From Bradyrhizobium sp. sGM-13 (GTDB lineage: Bacteria > Pseudomonadota > Alphaproteobacteria > Rhizobiales > Xanthobacteraceae), in the NCBI RefSeq assembly GCF_018398875.1, contig NZ_JAGWDK010000008.1, forward strand, positions 245,603-309,602: a DNA stretch of 64,000 nucleotides, in the 5' to 3' direction. Positions 28,097 through 36,015 of the stretch are shown one piece after another. The position numbers and the translations under genes were made by a program. Position 1 is the first letter of the stretch, and each line of letters opens with the position of its first letter. A model generated the notes under the pieces. That model worked only from the letters and a program-made list of their open reading frames with translations, searched no databases and was not told where the DNA came from.

Positions 28097-28949
28097 ACGC
28101 AAGGCCATCGTCGAACGCTTCCGCGAAATGATCCGGCGCGGGGAACCGATCATCGGGGGCGGTGCCGGCACCGGCATATCCGCGAAATGCGAGGAGGCCG
28201 GCGGCATCGACCTCATCATCGTCTACAACTCCGGCCGATACCGCATGGCCGGTCGCGCTTCCTCGGCTGGCCTGCTTGCCTATGGAAATGCAAATGCGAT
28301 CGTAAAAGACATGGCCGGCGAGATCCTGCCGGTCTGCAAGAAGACGCCGGTGATCGCAGGTGTGAACGGCACCGATCCCTTCATCATCATGCCGGTGTTC
28401 CTGCGCGAGCTGAAGGATCTCGGATTTTCCGGCGTGCAGAACTTTCCGACCGTCGGTATCATCGACGGCACCTTCCGGGTCAGCCTGGAGGAGACGGGAA
28501 TCAATTTCTCCGGTGAAATCGACATGATCCGGCAGGCGCATGAGATCGACATGCTGACCACACCATATGTGTTCAGCGCCGATGAAGCGATTGAAATGAC
28601 CAAGGCGGGCGCGGACCTGATCGTGCCGCATATGGGCGTGACCACTGGCGGGACGATCGGCGCCTCCACTTCCAAAAGCCTTGAGCAGAGCGTGAAGCTG
28701 GTCGACGAATGGGCCGAAGCGGCACGGCGCGTGCGCAAGGACGTTATCGTGATCGCCCATGGCGGCCCGATCTCGTCACCCGCCGACGTCGATTACGTTC
28801 TGAAGCACAGCGTACATTGCAATGGCTTCTACGGGGCAAGCAGCGTCGAGCGACTTCCCGTGGAAGAGGCTATGGTCAAGCACATCCAGACGTTCAAAAA
28901 TCTGAAATTGCACAATCAAGGAGAGAACAAATGGCGCGCGTCTATGTGA
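28083..28949 (+). CDS. PEP-hydrolase-family TIM-barrel protein
   Basis: This 288-aa protein belongs to the phosphoenolpyruvate hydrolase-like family, a TIM barrel near isocitrate-lyase/PEP-mutase enzymes. It is also the C-terminal part of the plant Tm-1 protein. Visible family motifs are [56 protein letters not shown] and [11 protein letters not shown]. The start has AAGGAGGGCCAAC upstream. The reaction is not established; C-C bond cleavage or retro-aldol chemistry is plausible. The UPF0261 gene two places downstream encodes the other half of the Tm-1 architecture. Confidence 0.85.
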   Translation: MPRFERKAIVERFREMIRRGEPIIGGGAGTGISAKCEEAGGIDLIIVYNSGRYRMAGRASSAGLLAYGNANAIVKDMAGEILPVCKKTPVIAGVNGTDPFIIMPVFLRELKDLGFSGVQNFPTVGIIDGTFRVSLEETGINFSGEIDMIRQAHEIDMLTTPYVFSADEAIEMTKAGADLIVPHMGVTTGGTIGASTSKSLEQSVKLVDEWAEAARRVRKDVIVIAHGGPISSPADVDYVLKHSVHCNGFYGASSVERLPVEEAMVKHIQTFKNLKLHNQGENKWRASM

Positions 28950-29380
28950 GCGCAGTAATGGATGTTCCGATCGAGGAAGCGTGGGGCGTCCTGCGCGACT
29001 TCAACGCGCTGCCGGTTTATCACCGCTTCTTTACCAAGAGCGACATTGAGGATGGCAAGCCTTCAGACCAGATCGGTTGCGTGCGCAGTTTCTATAACCA
29101 CGAAGGCGGCCATATCCGCGAGGAACTGCTGGCGCTTTCGGATCGTGAACACACTTGCTGCTATCGCATCCTGTCGGTGAGCTCGCTGGCGGTGCAGAAT
29201 TACGTCGCGGAGATGCGTCTGAAGCCGATCACCGAGGGCAACAAGACTTTCGGCGAGTGGTGGGCCGAATATGACGTTGCCGACAAGGACGCCGCTTCCG
29301 TGCATCAGCTCGTGAGCGACACGTTCCGCTTCGCCTTCGAAGGCGCGGAGGAGGTCGCGAAACAAAAGCGGATGAAATAG
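28931..29380 (+). CDS. SRPBCC (START-like) family protein
   Basis: This 149-aa protein of the SRPBCC/polyketide-cyclase superfamily has the N-terminal strand [20 protein letters not shown], the helix [12 protein letters not shown] and the C-terminal long helix [18 protein letters not shown]. These folds hold a hydrophobic ligand in a deep pocket. ATG 28931 has AAGGAGAGAAC upstream and overlaps the previous gene by 19 bp. A much longer frame (from 28709) is a shadow of the TIM-barrel gene. In this operon it may bind or convert the imported compound. That is inference. Confidence 0.85.
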   Translation: MARVYVSAVMDVPIEEAWGVLRDFNALPVYHRFFTKSDIEDGKPSDQIGCVRSFYNHEGGHIREELLALSDREHTCCYRILSVSSLAVQNYVAEMRLKPITEGNKTFGEWWAEYDVADKDAASVHQLVSDTFRFAFEGAEEVAKQKRMK

Positions 29381-29389
29381 GACCGCGCG

Positions 29390-30595
29390 ATGCCAGGCAC
29401 CGCTTACGTCATCGGCACGTTTGACACCAAGGCGGAGGAGCTGCGTTACGTCGCGGACCTCCTGCGCGACGCGGGCGTGAGGGCTGTTACCATCGACGTC
29501 AGCACGAAAACGCCGGCGGACGATGCGGATTTTTCCGCGGAAGCCGTCGCCGCGTTTCACCCGCAGGGGGCGGATGCCGTGCTGAAGGCGGGCGACCGCG
29601 GTGTCGCGGTCACCGCCATGTCTGCAGCGCTCACAAATTTCATTGCCTCGCGAAACGATCTCGGCGGCACTATAGGGCTCGGAGGCTCCGGCGGTACGGC
29701 GATTATCGCGCCCGCCATGCGCGCGCTGCCGATCGGCGTGCCGAAGCTGATGGTTTCCACGCTCGCGGCCGGAGATGTCGGCCCTTACGTCGGCATCCAT
29801 GACATCGCGATGATGTTCCCGGTGACGGACATCGCCGGCCTGAATCGCCTCTCGCGTACGATCCTGGCCAATGCCGCGCATGCGCTTGCCGGCATGATGC
29901 TGCGCCAGCCGCCGGTGGTGAAGGATACAAAGCCCGCGCTCGGCATCAGCATGTTCGGCGTCACGACGCCCTGCGTGCAGCAGCTCACGGCAAAGCTGGG
30001 CAAGGATTACGAATGCCAGGTGTTTCACGCCAACGGACCCGGCGGCCGCGCGCTGGAAGCGCTGGCGCTAGCCGGCATGCTGCAAGGCATGGTCGATCTC
30101 ACAACGACCGAAGCCGCCGATCATCTTCTCGGCGGGGTCTGCACCGCGGGACCGGAACGTTTCGATGCGGTGGCAAAGGCCGGCATTCCGTGGGTCGGCT
30201 CCTGCGGCGCGCTCGACATGGTGAACTTCTGGGCGCCGGACACGATCCCGGCGAAATACAAGGCCCGCCTGTTCCACATTCACAATGCCAATGTTACGCT
30301 GATGCGCACGACGGCGGAAGAGCTGGAGCAGATAGCGGCATGGATCTCGGCGAAGCTGAATGCTTCGAAAGGGCCGATCCGGCTGTTGCTGCCGGAGAAA
30401 GGCGTATCGGCTCTCGACGCGGCCGGTCAGAAATTCCACGATCCGTCTGCCAACGCTGCGCTGTTCAAGGCTTTTGAAAGGCATTTCGCAAAGAGCGCAG
30501 CACACCAATTGGTCCGCGTTCCGCATCACATCAACGATGCGCCCTTCGTCGAAGCGGTCGAGAAGCACGTGCGCGAGATCGTACCTATTCCCTGA
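29390..30595 (+). CDS. UPF0261 (Tm-1-like ATP-binding domain) protein
   Basis: This 401-aa protein starts with AYVIGTFDTKAEELRYVADL, the hallmark of UPF0261. Two Rossmann-like halves follow, with GTIGLGGSGGTAIIAPAMRA, LMVSTLAAGDVGPYVG and GVTTPCVQQL, and the later motifs HANGPGGRALEAL and GVCTAGPERFDA. The family forms the N-terminal domain of plant Tm-1, an ATP-binding protein that inhibits tobamovirus replication, so its bacterial role must be metabolic and is unknown. It is the last gene of the uptake operon, 10 bp after the SRPBCC gene. Full length for the family. Confidence 0.9.
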   Translation: MPGTAYVIGTFDTKAEELRYVADLLRDAGVRAVTIDVSTKTPADDADFSAEAVAAFHPQGADAVLKAGDRGVAVTAMSAALTNFIASRNDLGGTIGLGGSGGTAIIAPAMRALPIGVPKLMVSTLAAGDVGPYVGIHDIAMMFPVTDIAGLNRLSRTILANAAHALAGMMLRQPPVVKDTKPALGISMFGVTTPCVQQLTAKLGKDYECQVFHANGPGGRALEALALAGMLQGMVDLTTTEAADHLLGGVCTAGPERFDAVAKAGIPWVGSCGALDMVNFWAPDTIPAKYKARLFHIHNANVTLMRTTAEELEQIAAWISAKLNASKGPIRLLLPEKGVSALDAAGQKFHDPSANAALFKAFERHFAKSAAHQLVRVPHHINDAPFVEAVEKHVREIVPIP

Positions 30596-30784
30596 TTCCA
30601 GCACCTTTGCGACCGCCGCAATTATGCATCCGTCTCGAAATCGTGGACGATCTGGCCATTTCGAGCGGATCAGCGTGCTTAAATGCGTAAACTGTTCGCG
30701 CCGTCGCATGTAAGACAGCAGTCCAGCGGAGGCCGGCACTGGCAACCCTACCACGCAGTGGGTTCATTCTATGGTCTCCAATGC

Positions 30785-30877
30785 GAGTCTCCAGAAAACG
30801 GGAGTTTTCTTGGATTCGGCTGGAGACTTTTGGGAATTCTCGGCTTGAGAGGTTCGAACGTTAGTCTCTGGAGACTA
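30785..30877. repeat. Cluster of inverted GTCTC/GAGAC motifs
   Basis: AGTCTCCAG (30786-30794) is mirrored by CTGGAGACT (30820-30828). A 16-bp inverted repeat TAGTCTC-TG-GAGACTA follows at 30862-30877. The block GGCTGGAGACTTTTG recurs near 23710. The cluster sits between the uptake operon and the tRNA-Gln remnant and may belong to the inserted element's end. Confidence 0.45.
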
Positions 30878-30882
30878 GTGCC

Positions 30883-30918
30883 GATGAAAAAAGCCACGTT
30901 TGGCGGGCCTTTTTCATC
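30883..30918 (-). terminator. Intrinsic terminator downstream of the tRNA-Gln remnant
   Basis: GATGAAAAAAGCC and GGGCCTTTTTCATC form a stem ending in A/T runs on both strands. It lies 34 bp beyond the 3' end of the minus-strand tRNA-Gln half, where a tRNA terminator would be expected. It was therefore probably carried along with the tRNA fragment. Confidence 0.55.
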
Positions 30919-30951
30919 AGAGAAAGAAAATTCTCTGAAAAGAAGAATGCG

Positions 30952-31092
30952 TGGCTGGGGCGGGAGGGATCGAACCTCCGAATGGCGGAATCAAAATCAG
31001 CTTGATTATTCAACAATTTCAAGCCGCATTTGGAAAAAAGCCTGAAAAAGCCCTTTAACGATTTCAATAACTTGATGGCGGTTTCCAAATGA
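30952..31092 (-). repeat. tRNA-Gln(TTG) 3' half plus element end, copy B
   Basis: Minus strand 30999-30952 gives the tRNA-Gln 3' half: the anticodon loop with TTG, the 3' anticodon stem strand TCCGCC, a T arm GGAGG-TTCGATC-CCTCC, the 3' acceptor strand CGCCCCA, and GCCA. The 5' half is missing. Matching to tRNA-Gln stops exactly at the 5' side of the anticodon loop, a common crossover point of tRNA-targeting tyrosine recombinases. The next 90 bp (31000-31092) match copy A (5524-5640). The fragment cannot encode a working tRNA. Confidence 0.75.
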
Positions 31093-31588
31093 AGAGTAGC
31101 GGTCGCGGATGATCAGCTTGGGACTCGGCGACATCCTGGCTACGAGGTTCGCTGAGGAATTGCGAGGTTCGCTGGGGTAGCGAGCTCTCCAGGATTGCTG
31201 GCTCGCGAGGACAGCAAATTAGCTACTATGTCCCATGGCGTGGTGAGCTGTCGGGAGTCGAGTCACTGGAGCGCTACCGCCTTTCCCCGCACCCGACCAA
31301 CTTACGCTACCTTCTTCAATCATCCGCTTGATATCGTCACGACAGAACGGGCAATCAGCAGGTCATTCCGGTGTGGTCACCAGATTTGGCCAGGAATACC
31401 CAAACTCGTGGGGCCCTCGGGCTCAAGGATCGCGTCTATCAAGCCGGCTGGCTCTCGCGACACTGCCTCCAGGTACTCCATTGTGTAGCCGGTCAGTGGC
31501 AACATCTCTAGTCCCCGGGATGCGCCCTTTCTGCACTGCCAAATCTCGGTGGCGCTAATTCCAAGCCATGGGTTAAGGGAAGCAGTCA
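31093..31588. other. Gene-free stretch
   Basis: About 500 bp between the tRNA-Gln remnant and the porin-like pseudogene. Short frames are present on both strands, but none has a ribosome site, secretion signal or recognisable motif. A short GGTTCGCTGAGGAATTGC / GGTTCGCTGGGG repetition at 31146-31176 is the only pattern seen. Confidence 0.4.
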
Positions 31589-32664
31589 TCACTTGCGAAC
31601 CACCCTCGCCTGCGGCGGAGGTGGGATCGGCGCCGCGGGCGAAACCGAAAAGACAATCCATGCATTCCAACCTTCCGGCCGGTTCTCCGCCGCGAATTCC
31701 TTGTAGCCTTTGAAGTTGAGATATCCCTGCATATCACCGACCGGGAAAATAAAACCGATTTGCGGTCCGCCGCCGAGCACGCGCGACTTGAAATCACCAA
31801 GGATCGGCGACTGGCCGCTGTCGGCCGTGAGTTGCTGATAGACGTAACCGACCAGCCCGACGTGGACTCGCTTGGAGAGAAACTGTGAGGCGCCCCAGTC
31901 GATATGGAAATCGATGCCGCTTTGGTATTGCGTGTCAGGGTTCTTGAAATTGTAGGTAAGACCCGCGACCGCGGAAAATTCGTGCCCCGTCGCCGGGTTG
32001 AAATAGGTGTAGCCGCCGCCGCCGTCGATCGCGGCATGGCCGATGCCGATGTTGGAAAGGCGAGCGGGATCGTAGGCGCCAACCGGAATATCCCCGGTCA
32101 CATAGGTCATGAAATTGTGTACGCCGGCATTCCACTTCAGGGTCGCCTGCGGATACATATCTCCGACGGATGTGAGTGAATCCGAAATGCTTCCCGTGCG
32201 GGTTGTCACGATCGGACCAAACGCTGCCGTGAGCGTACCGTCGATGCTGGTGCTGGTTCGGCCGAGTATGCCGGTAACACCTAAGGCTAGTTGTCCGCCC
32301 AGCACCGGTGTTGCGAACGTGTAGGTCGGGTTGAGCAGCAGGAGGTCCGCGTGCGCATTCAGATTTGCATTGAAGCTCACGTTAACTGATGCAGGGATCC
32401 TGCCGATCTGAATCTGTCTTGCCGCAGCAACGGCGCCTGATGCTTCAACGCTGGTGTGATAGTAAACCGCGGCCCCGGACCAGCCCGGCACCTGGGGAGT
32501 AGCTGCAAGGCTGCCGAACCGACCCGGGGGCCAGTACGAAATGCCGCTCTCGTCCGCTAGGCTGCGCCGGTGAAAGACCCGAACAGCGCCAGAGCCACGC
32601 TCATGCCAGAGTGCAGGTGCAGGAGCCGACAACCAGACTTTCGTTCAAATATCACGCGCCTCAT
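31589..32664 (-). pseudogene. Phenol_MetA-type outer-membrane porin, frameshifted at the signal peptide
   Basis: The mature part (GISYWPPGRFGSLAATPQVP, GYTYFNPATGHEFSAVAGLT, then a C-terminal barrel) matches the MetA-pathway-of-phenol-degradation porin family (Phenol_MetA_deg/SphA-like), thought to admit aromatics. In its own frame it lacks a signal peptide. A good signal (MRRVIFERKS..., then MSVALALFGSFTGAA) lies just upstream in another frame from ATG 32664 and runs into a stop at 32557-32559. One deleted base near 32558-32575 would explain both parts. It is therefore a recent pseudogene or a sequence error. It is the last gene after three DUF1254 genes on the same strand. Confidence 0.75.
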
Positions 32665-32910
32665 CTGTTTGCCCCAATGCTCGAGACCGCGATGTATCGA
32701 CATCATATTCAATGCCCGAGATCACGATGCATCAATCTCTTTGTTCAAATGTCCCGCTGTTTATCGCCGGTGTGCGAAATCGGCCACAACGTCCGGTTTT
32801 ACCGGAATGCCACGACCCGACCGTCCGCGTTCGGGAGAATGCGGCTGACCACGGCGTTCGCCCGGTTGGACGCAAGGCGGCGTCGATCGCCGCCTTGCAC
32901 TTTACGTCTG

Positions 32911-34296
32911 TCAATTCGCGGTTTCGAGTGGCGGCACTTTCCACGCACCGGTCAGGACTTCTTTTTTCGGATAGTAGAGGCGCATAACAGCGAAGAAGGG
33001 ACTCTTGGGCGCAGGCAACCAGTTCGATTCCTTATCCCGGCCAGGATTCTCGGCCTGAATATAAATCGTCAGCCCGCCATCCGGGTCGAGCTTCAGCTTG
33101 GGAAGCATCGGCGAATTGATGAGATAGCGATTGATCGGATTCGCCACGAGCAGTTGAGCCGGCAGGTCATACATGGTCATCGACCAGAAGGCGTTGACCG
33201 GCGGGAACGCGCCCGGCGCAAAATGCAGGGTGTAGTTCTTTTTCGAAGCATCGTACGGCTGGCCGGCGGCTTCCTTTTGATATGCGACGTAGTAGGCCTC
33301 TTCTTTTGAATTCCCGTAGATTCCCATCTGAGCGCCAACCGCCCGCCTGACCCAGTCGCCATTGAAAAGCGTGCGAGCGCCGAGAACGTCGCCGGCGGCC
33401 GCCGTCACGGCGCGGACCGCGTTGATCTCCTTCTGGCCGTCTTCCATGCCGCCTACGAGCGCCGCGCGCATATCGGGCGACAGCGCGGCAATGTTGATCG
33501 TCTTGCCAGGCTCTACGCCGACCTTGGCGAAGCTTGCGCGAAGATCGGCATCGGCAGGATTGACGGGGCAGAACTGCAGGACGAAGGCAAGCAGGTTGAA
33601 GAACTCCGGCGAAGTGCGCTGATCCTGAGCGGTCAACGGTTTCGGCCAATTGACCTCGGGCGCCGTCGCTGGAGCCTTGGTCTTGAGGTAGGCTGAGAGT
33701 GGCTCGATCTTGTAGCCGGCCTGGATTTTCTTGACGTTTTCGATGTCATCCGGACCGAAGAGCTGGGTCCGGTAGACCGGGAAAATAAACTCCGTCTCCG
33801 GCCGGATCACCTTAGCGATTCCAGTCGGGGTCTCACCGGTCCAACCCGGTCCGGCGATCAGGTAATTGCCGCCGCCGTTACCCTCAGCCCGCGTCCCGAG
33901 GTAGGCGAAATTATGCGTGTAGAGGTCGAGGAGCTGCACCGAGTAGTAACGGTCCTTCGAGATGGCCGGAACTGTCAGCACGATCGGCTCCGCCCGCAGG
34001 TCAAGAAAGGCATAAGAGTAAGGCGTGTCGGAGTTAGGTGTCTGGACCGCCTTGTCCTCGGGCGTGTAGACGTTTGCAGCGCTCGCGATCTGGTTTGGCG
34101 GCTTCTTGTATTCCGGGCTCTGAGGGTCGAGGAAGTAGGCATGCACAACCCTGTAGTTGTCGACCATCGGGAAGCCAAAAATATAGGCGTCCTTGGCGAT
34201 GGCCCGCGCCTGCGCCGGTGTGACATCCGCAGCACCGGCTTGCGTCAACGTCGCGGCGATCAAAGCAGCAGCCGTTAACATACTTGCGATCTTCAT
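32911..34296 (-). CDS. Secreted DUF1254/DUF1214 protein (copy 1)
   Basis: This 461-aa protein has a signal peptide (MKIASMLTAAALIAATLTQA, then GAADV). The ATG at 34296 follows AAGGAGAAGACA; the frame to 34476 is unsupported. The N-terminal DUF1254 part has IAKDAYIFGFPMVDNYRVVH, the family segment NSDTPYSYAFLDLRAEPIVL and DRYYSVQLLDLYTHNFAYLG. The C-terminal DUF1214 part has the family ending (FWSMTMYDLPAQLLVANPIN, then DGGLTIYIQAENPG and ESNWLPAPKSPFFAVMRLYY). The family is secreted, widespread and of unknown function. This copy is the most divergent of the three tandem paralogues. Confidence 0.9.
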   Translation of the reverse strand: MKIASMLTAAALIAATLTQAGAADVTPAQARAIAKDAYIFGFPMVDNYRVVHAYFLDPQSPEYKKPPNQIASAANVYTPEDKAVQTPNSDTPYSYAFLDLRAEPIVLTVPAISKDRYYSVQLLDLYTHNFAYLGTRAEGNGGGNYLIAGPGWTGETPTGIAKVIRPETEFIFPVYRTQLFGPDDIENVKKIQAGYKIEPLSAYLKTKAPATAPEVNWPKPLTAQDQRTSPEFFNLLAFVLQFCPVNPADADLRASFAKVGVEPGKTINIAALSPDMRAALVGGMEDGQKEINAVRAVTAAAGDVLGARTLFNGDWVRRAVGAQMGIYGNSKEEAYYVAYQKEAAGQPYDASKKNYTLHFAPGAFPPVNAFWSMTMYDLPAQLLVANPINRYLINSPMLPKLKLDPDGGLTIYIQAENPGRDKESNWLPAPKSPFFAVMRLYYPKKEVLTGAWKVPPLETAN

Positions 34297-34329
34297 TGTC
34301 TTCTCCTTGATGTTCGTTGGACGAAGCTC

Positions 34330-34414
34330 GTTGCTGGCGCGCAGCCAGCAACGATCAGCATCGGTTCTCCCCACGTAGCGGCCCTTGCCTGCAGCGCGGG
34401 GTTTCCCGCGCTGC
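34330..34414 (-). terminator. Two perfect hairpins between DUF1254 genes
   Basis: GTTGCTGGC-GCGCA-GCCAGCAAC (34330-34352) and GCAGCGCGGG-GTTT-CCCGCGCTGC (34391-34414) are perfect stems of 9 and 10 bp in the 131-bp gap between copies 2 and 1. Neither has a T run on the minus strand, so they more likely adjust or protect parts of one polycistronic transcript than end it. Confidence 0.55.
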
Positions 34415-34427
34415 GCCGAAAGCGAAC

Positions 34428-35933
34428 TCAGTTCACCAGTTCCAAATCGCCGGGCTTCCAGGTCTTGTCGAACCAAGGGTCGAGCGGACCGTAGAGGCGC
34501 AGGATCGTGCTCCAGCTTTTGTCCGGCATGGTCTGAACCCAGTTGCTCGCCTTCCCGGCCGGCGCTTTCGGACCGAAATACAGATCGACTGAGCCATCCG
34601 CGTTTACCTTGAGATCTTGCTTCTGGCTGCCGATGCTCGGAAACTGCATATCGGTCTGTAGTTCGGAGCGGGTCTGTCCGTCGTAAAGAACGAGCGACCA
34701 GAAATTCTTCACCGGCGGGTTCGGCGGGATACGGAGAGAGTAGTTCTTTCCGCCATCAAGGTAGTCGCCTTTCGAATCGCGGAACGTGACGGCGTATTGC
34801 GAGCCGGCGCCCACCATCTTCGCGGCCATCGCCGGAGTGATGCCGGTGGCGTAATACATAAAGCGCGTGCGGGCATCGAGGTAACGCGCTCCATTCTTGA
34901 GAAATTCGTGACTGCCGCCAAGAAAGCCGGTTTCCCAATAACTGTTCGGATACAGATAAAAATCCTTGTCGCGATTGGCGAACAGGATGGAACGGGCGGT
35001 GGCGTTGCCGACAGCTGCTGCGTCGGTGAGGATTGCCTTCATCCGCGCGTCCGGGGCGAATGGCTTGCCCTTTTCGATCCCGATGGCGGCAAGTAACCCC
35101 AGCGTCTCCGGGTCGATCGCCTCCTTCGGCTCCTCCTGCACGAGGTGAGCGATTTCTTCATAATATCTGAAATTGTTGGCGTGGATTGTGTTGAACGCCT
35201 TGCCGGATACGTTGACGAACTTCGTCTCCGGCGGGTTGGCCGCCTTCGGCAGCGGATACTGACGCCACGATTTCTTGAAGCTCTCGACTGCGGGCTTTGG
35301 ATCACCGTTGACGAGGAATCCTCGCGCGAAGAGCCAATTGCCGAATGTCGTCGAACGAGCCACGAAATAACCTTCGGGCACCGGACCGGCGTAACCCGGC
35401 GGCAGGAACAGGAATTTGCCGCCTTTGCCTTTATCAGGACCGGCGTTACCCATGTCGGTCACGTGCCGGAACCAGAAATCGTCTACGAACGCCAGAATAT
35501 TTGGCGGTGTCTCGACAACGATCGGGCCATCCTTGAGATCGATCCAGCCGAAGAGATAAACCGTCTCGGTATTGGGCGTGAGGAACAGCGATTTGGAATC
35601 CGCCAGCGTTTCGAACACGGCAACGGTCTGGTTATCGACCCCGACGCCACGCAATCCTTCCCGCATGGCGTAGAGCGACGCGCCCGGCATCGAGTTGAGA
35701 AACACCTCGACACCGCGCAGGAAATCGAGGTTGTCATAGGTCTTGGCAACGGTTTCCTTGTCCGGCATGCCGTCGAAGAACTTCAGCGTGCCGATCCTGG
35801 TTTCGACCTTGTCGGGCGTGGTGATCTCGGGCGGAATATCGGTCGCCATTTTCGGCTTTGGCGAAGCCGCATTGGCCGCAAAGGCGCAGGCCAACGTAGC
35901 TGAGAGCGCAACAGCGCAAGTGAGGTTTCGCAT
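34428..35933 (-). CDS. Secreted DUF1254/DUF1214 protein (copy 2)
   Basis: This 501-aa paralogue starts at ATG 35933 with signal MRNLTCAVALSATLACAFAA. DUF1254 is recognisable in DNLDFLRGVEVFLNSMPGAS and LTPNTETVYLFGWIDLKDGP. The C-terminal DUF1214 has DGGKNYSLRIPPNPPVKNFW, SLVLYDGQTRSELQTDMQFP, then DGSVDLYFGPKAPAGKASNW and FDKTWKPGDLEL. It is closest to copy 3: both have TVAKTYDNLDF/TVTKLFDSMDF and GNAGPDKGKGGKFL/GQTGPDKGKGGKFL. Extended forms to 36005 are not supported. It probably shares the sigma-54 transcript starting near 37580. Confidence 0.9.
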   Translation of the reverse strand: MRNLTCAVALSATLACAFAANAASPKPKMATDIPPEITTPDKVETRIGTLKFFDGMPDKETVAKTYDNLDFLRGVEVFLNSMPGASLYAMREGLRGVGVDNQTVAVFETLADSKSLFLTPNTETVYLFGWIDLKDGPIVVETPPNILAFVDDFWFRHVTDMGNAGPDKGKGGKFLFLPPGYAGPVPEGYFVARSTTFGNWLFARGFLVNGDPKPAVESFKKSWRQYPLPKAANPPETKFVNVSGKAFNTIHANNFRYYEEIAHLVQEEPKEAIDPETLGLLAAIGIEKGKPFAPDARMKAILTDAAAVGNATARSILFANRDKDFYLYPNSYWETGFLGGSHEFLKNGARYLDARTRFMYYATGITPAMAAKMVGAGSQYAVTFRDSKGDYLDGGKNYSLRIPPNPPVKNFWSLVLYDGQTRSELQTDMQFPSIGSQKQDLKVNADGSVDLYFGPKAPAGKASNWVQTMPDKSWSTILRLYGPLDPWFDKTWKPGDLELVN

Positions 35934-36015
35934 GTCTATAATCCTTGCCGGTCGGGTGCCGTATGCCGAAAGTTGTGTGCTTGCCGTCCGGGTCGCGGGT
36001 GCCACGGATGTATCC

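Noticed and set aside
29063..30028. Minus-strand 321-codon frame opposite the SRPBCC and UPF0261 genes
   Set aside because: It overlaps two well-supported genes and shows no motif.
30785..30877. CRISPR-like repeat array
   Set aside because: There are only three short inverted motifs with irregular spacing, no uniform repeat-spacer pattern and no cas genes.
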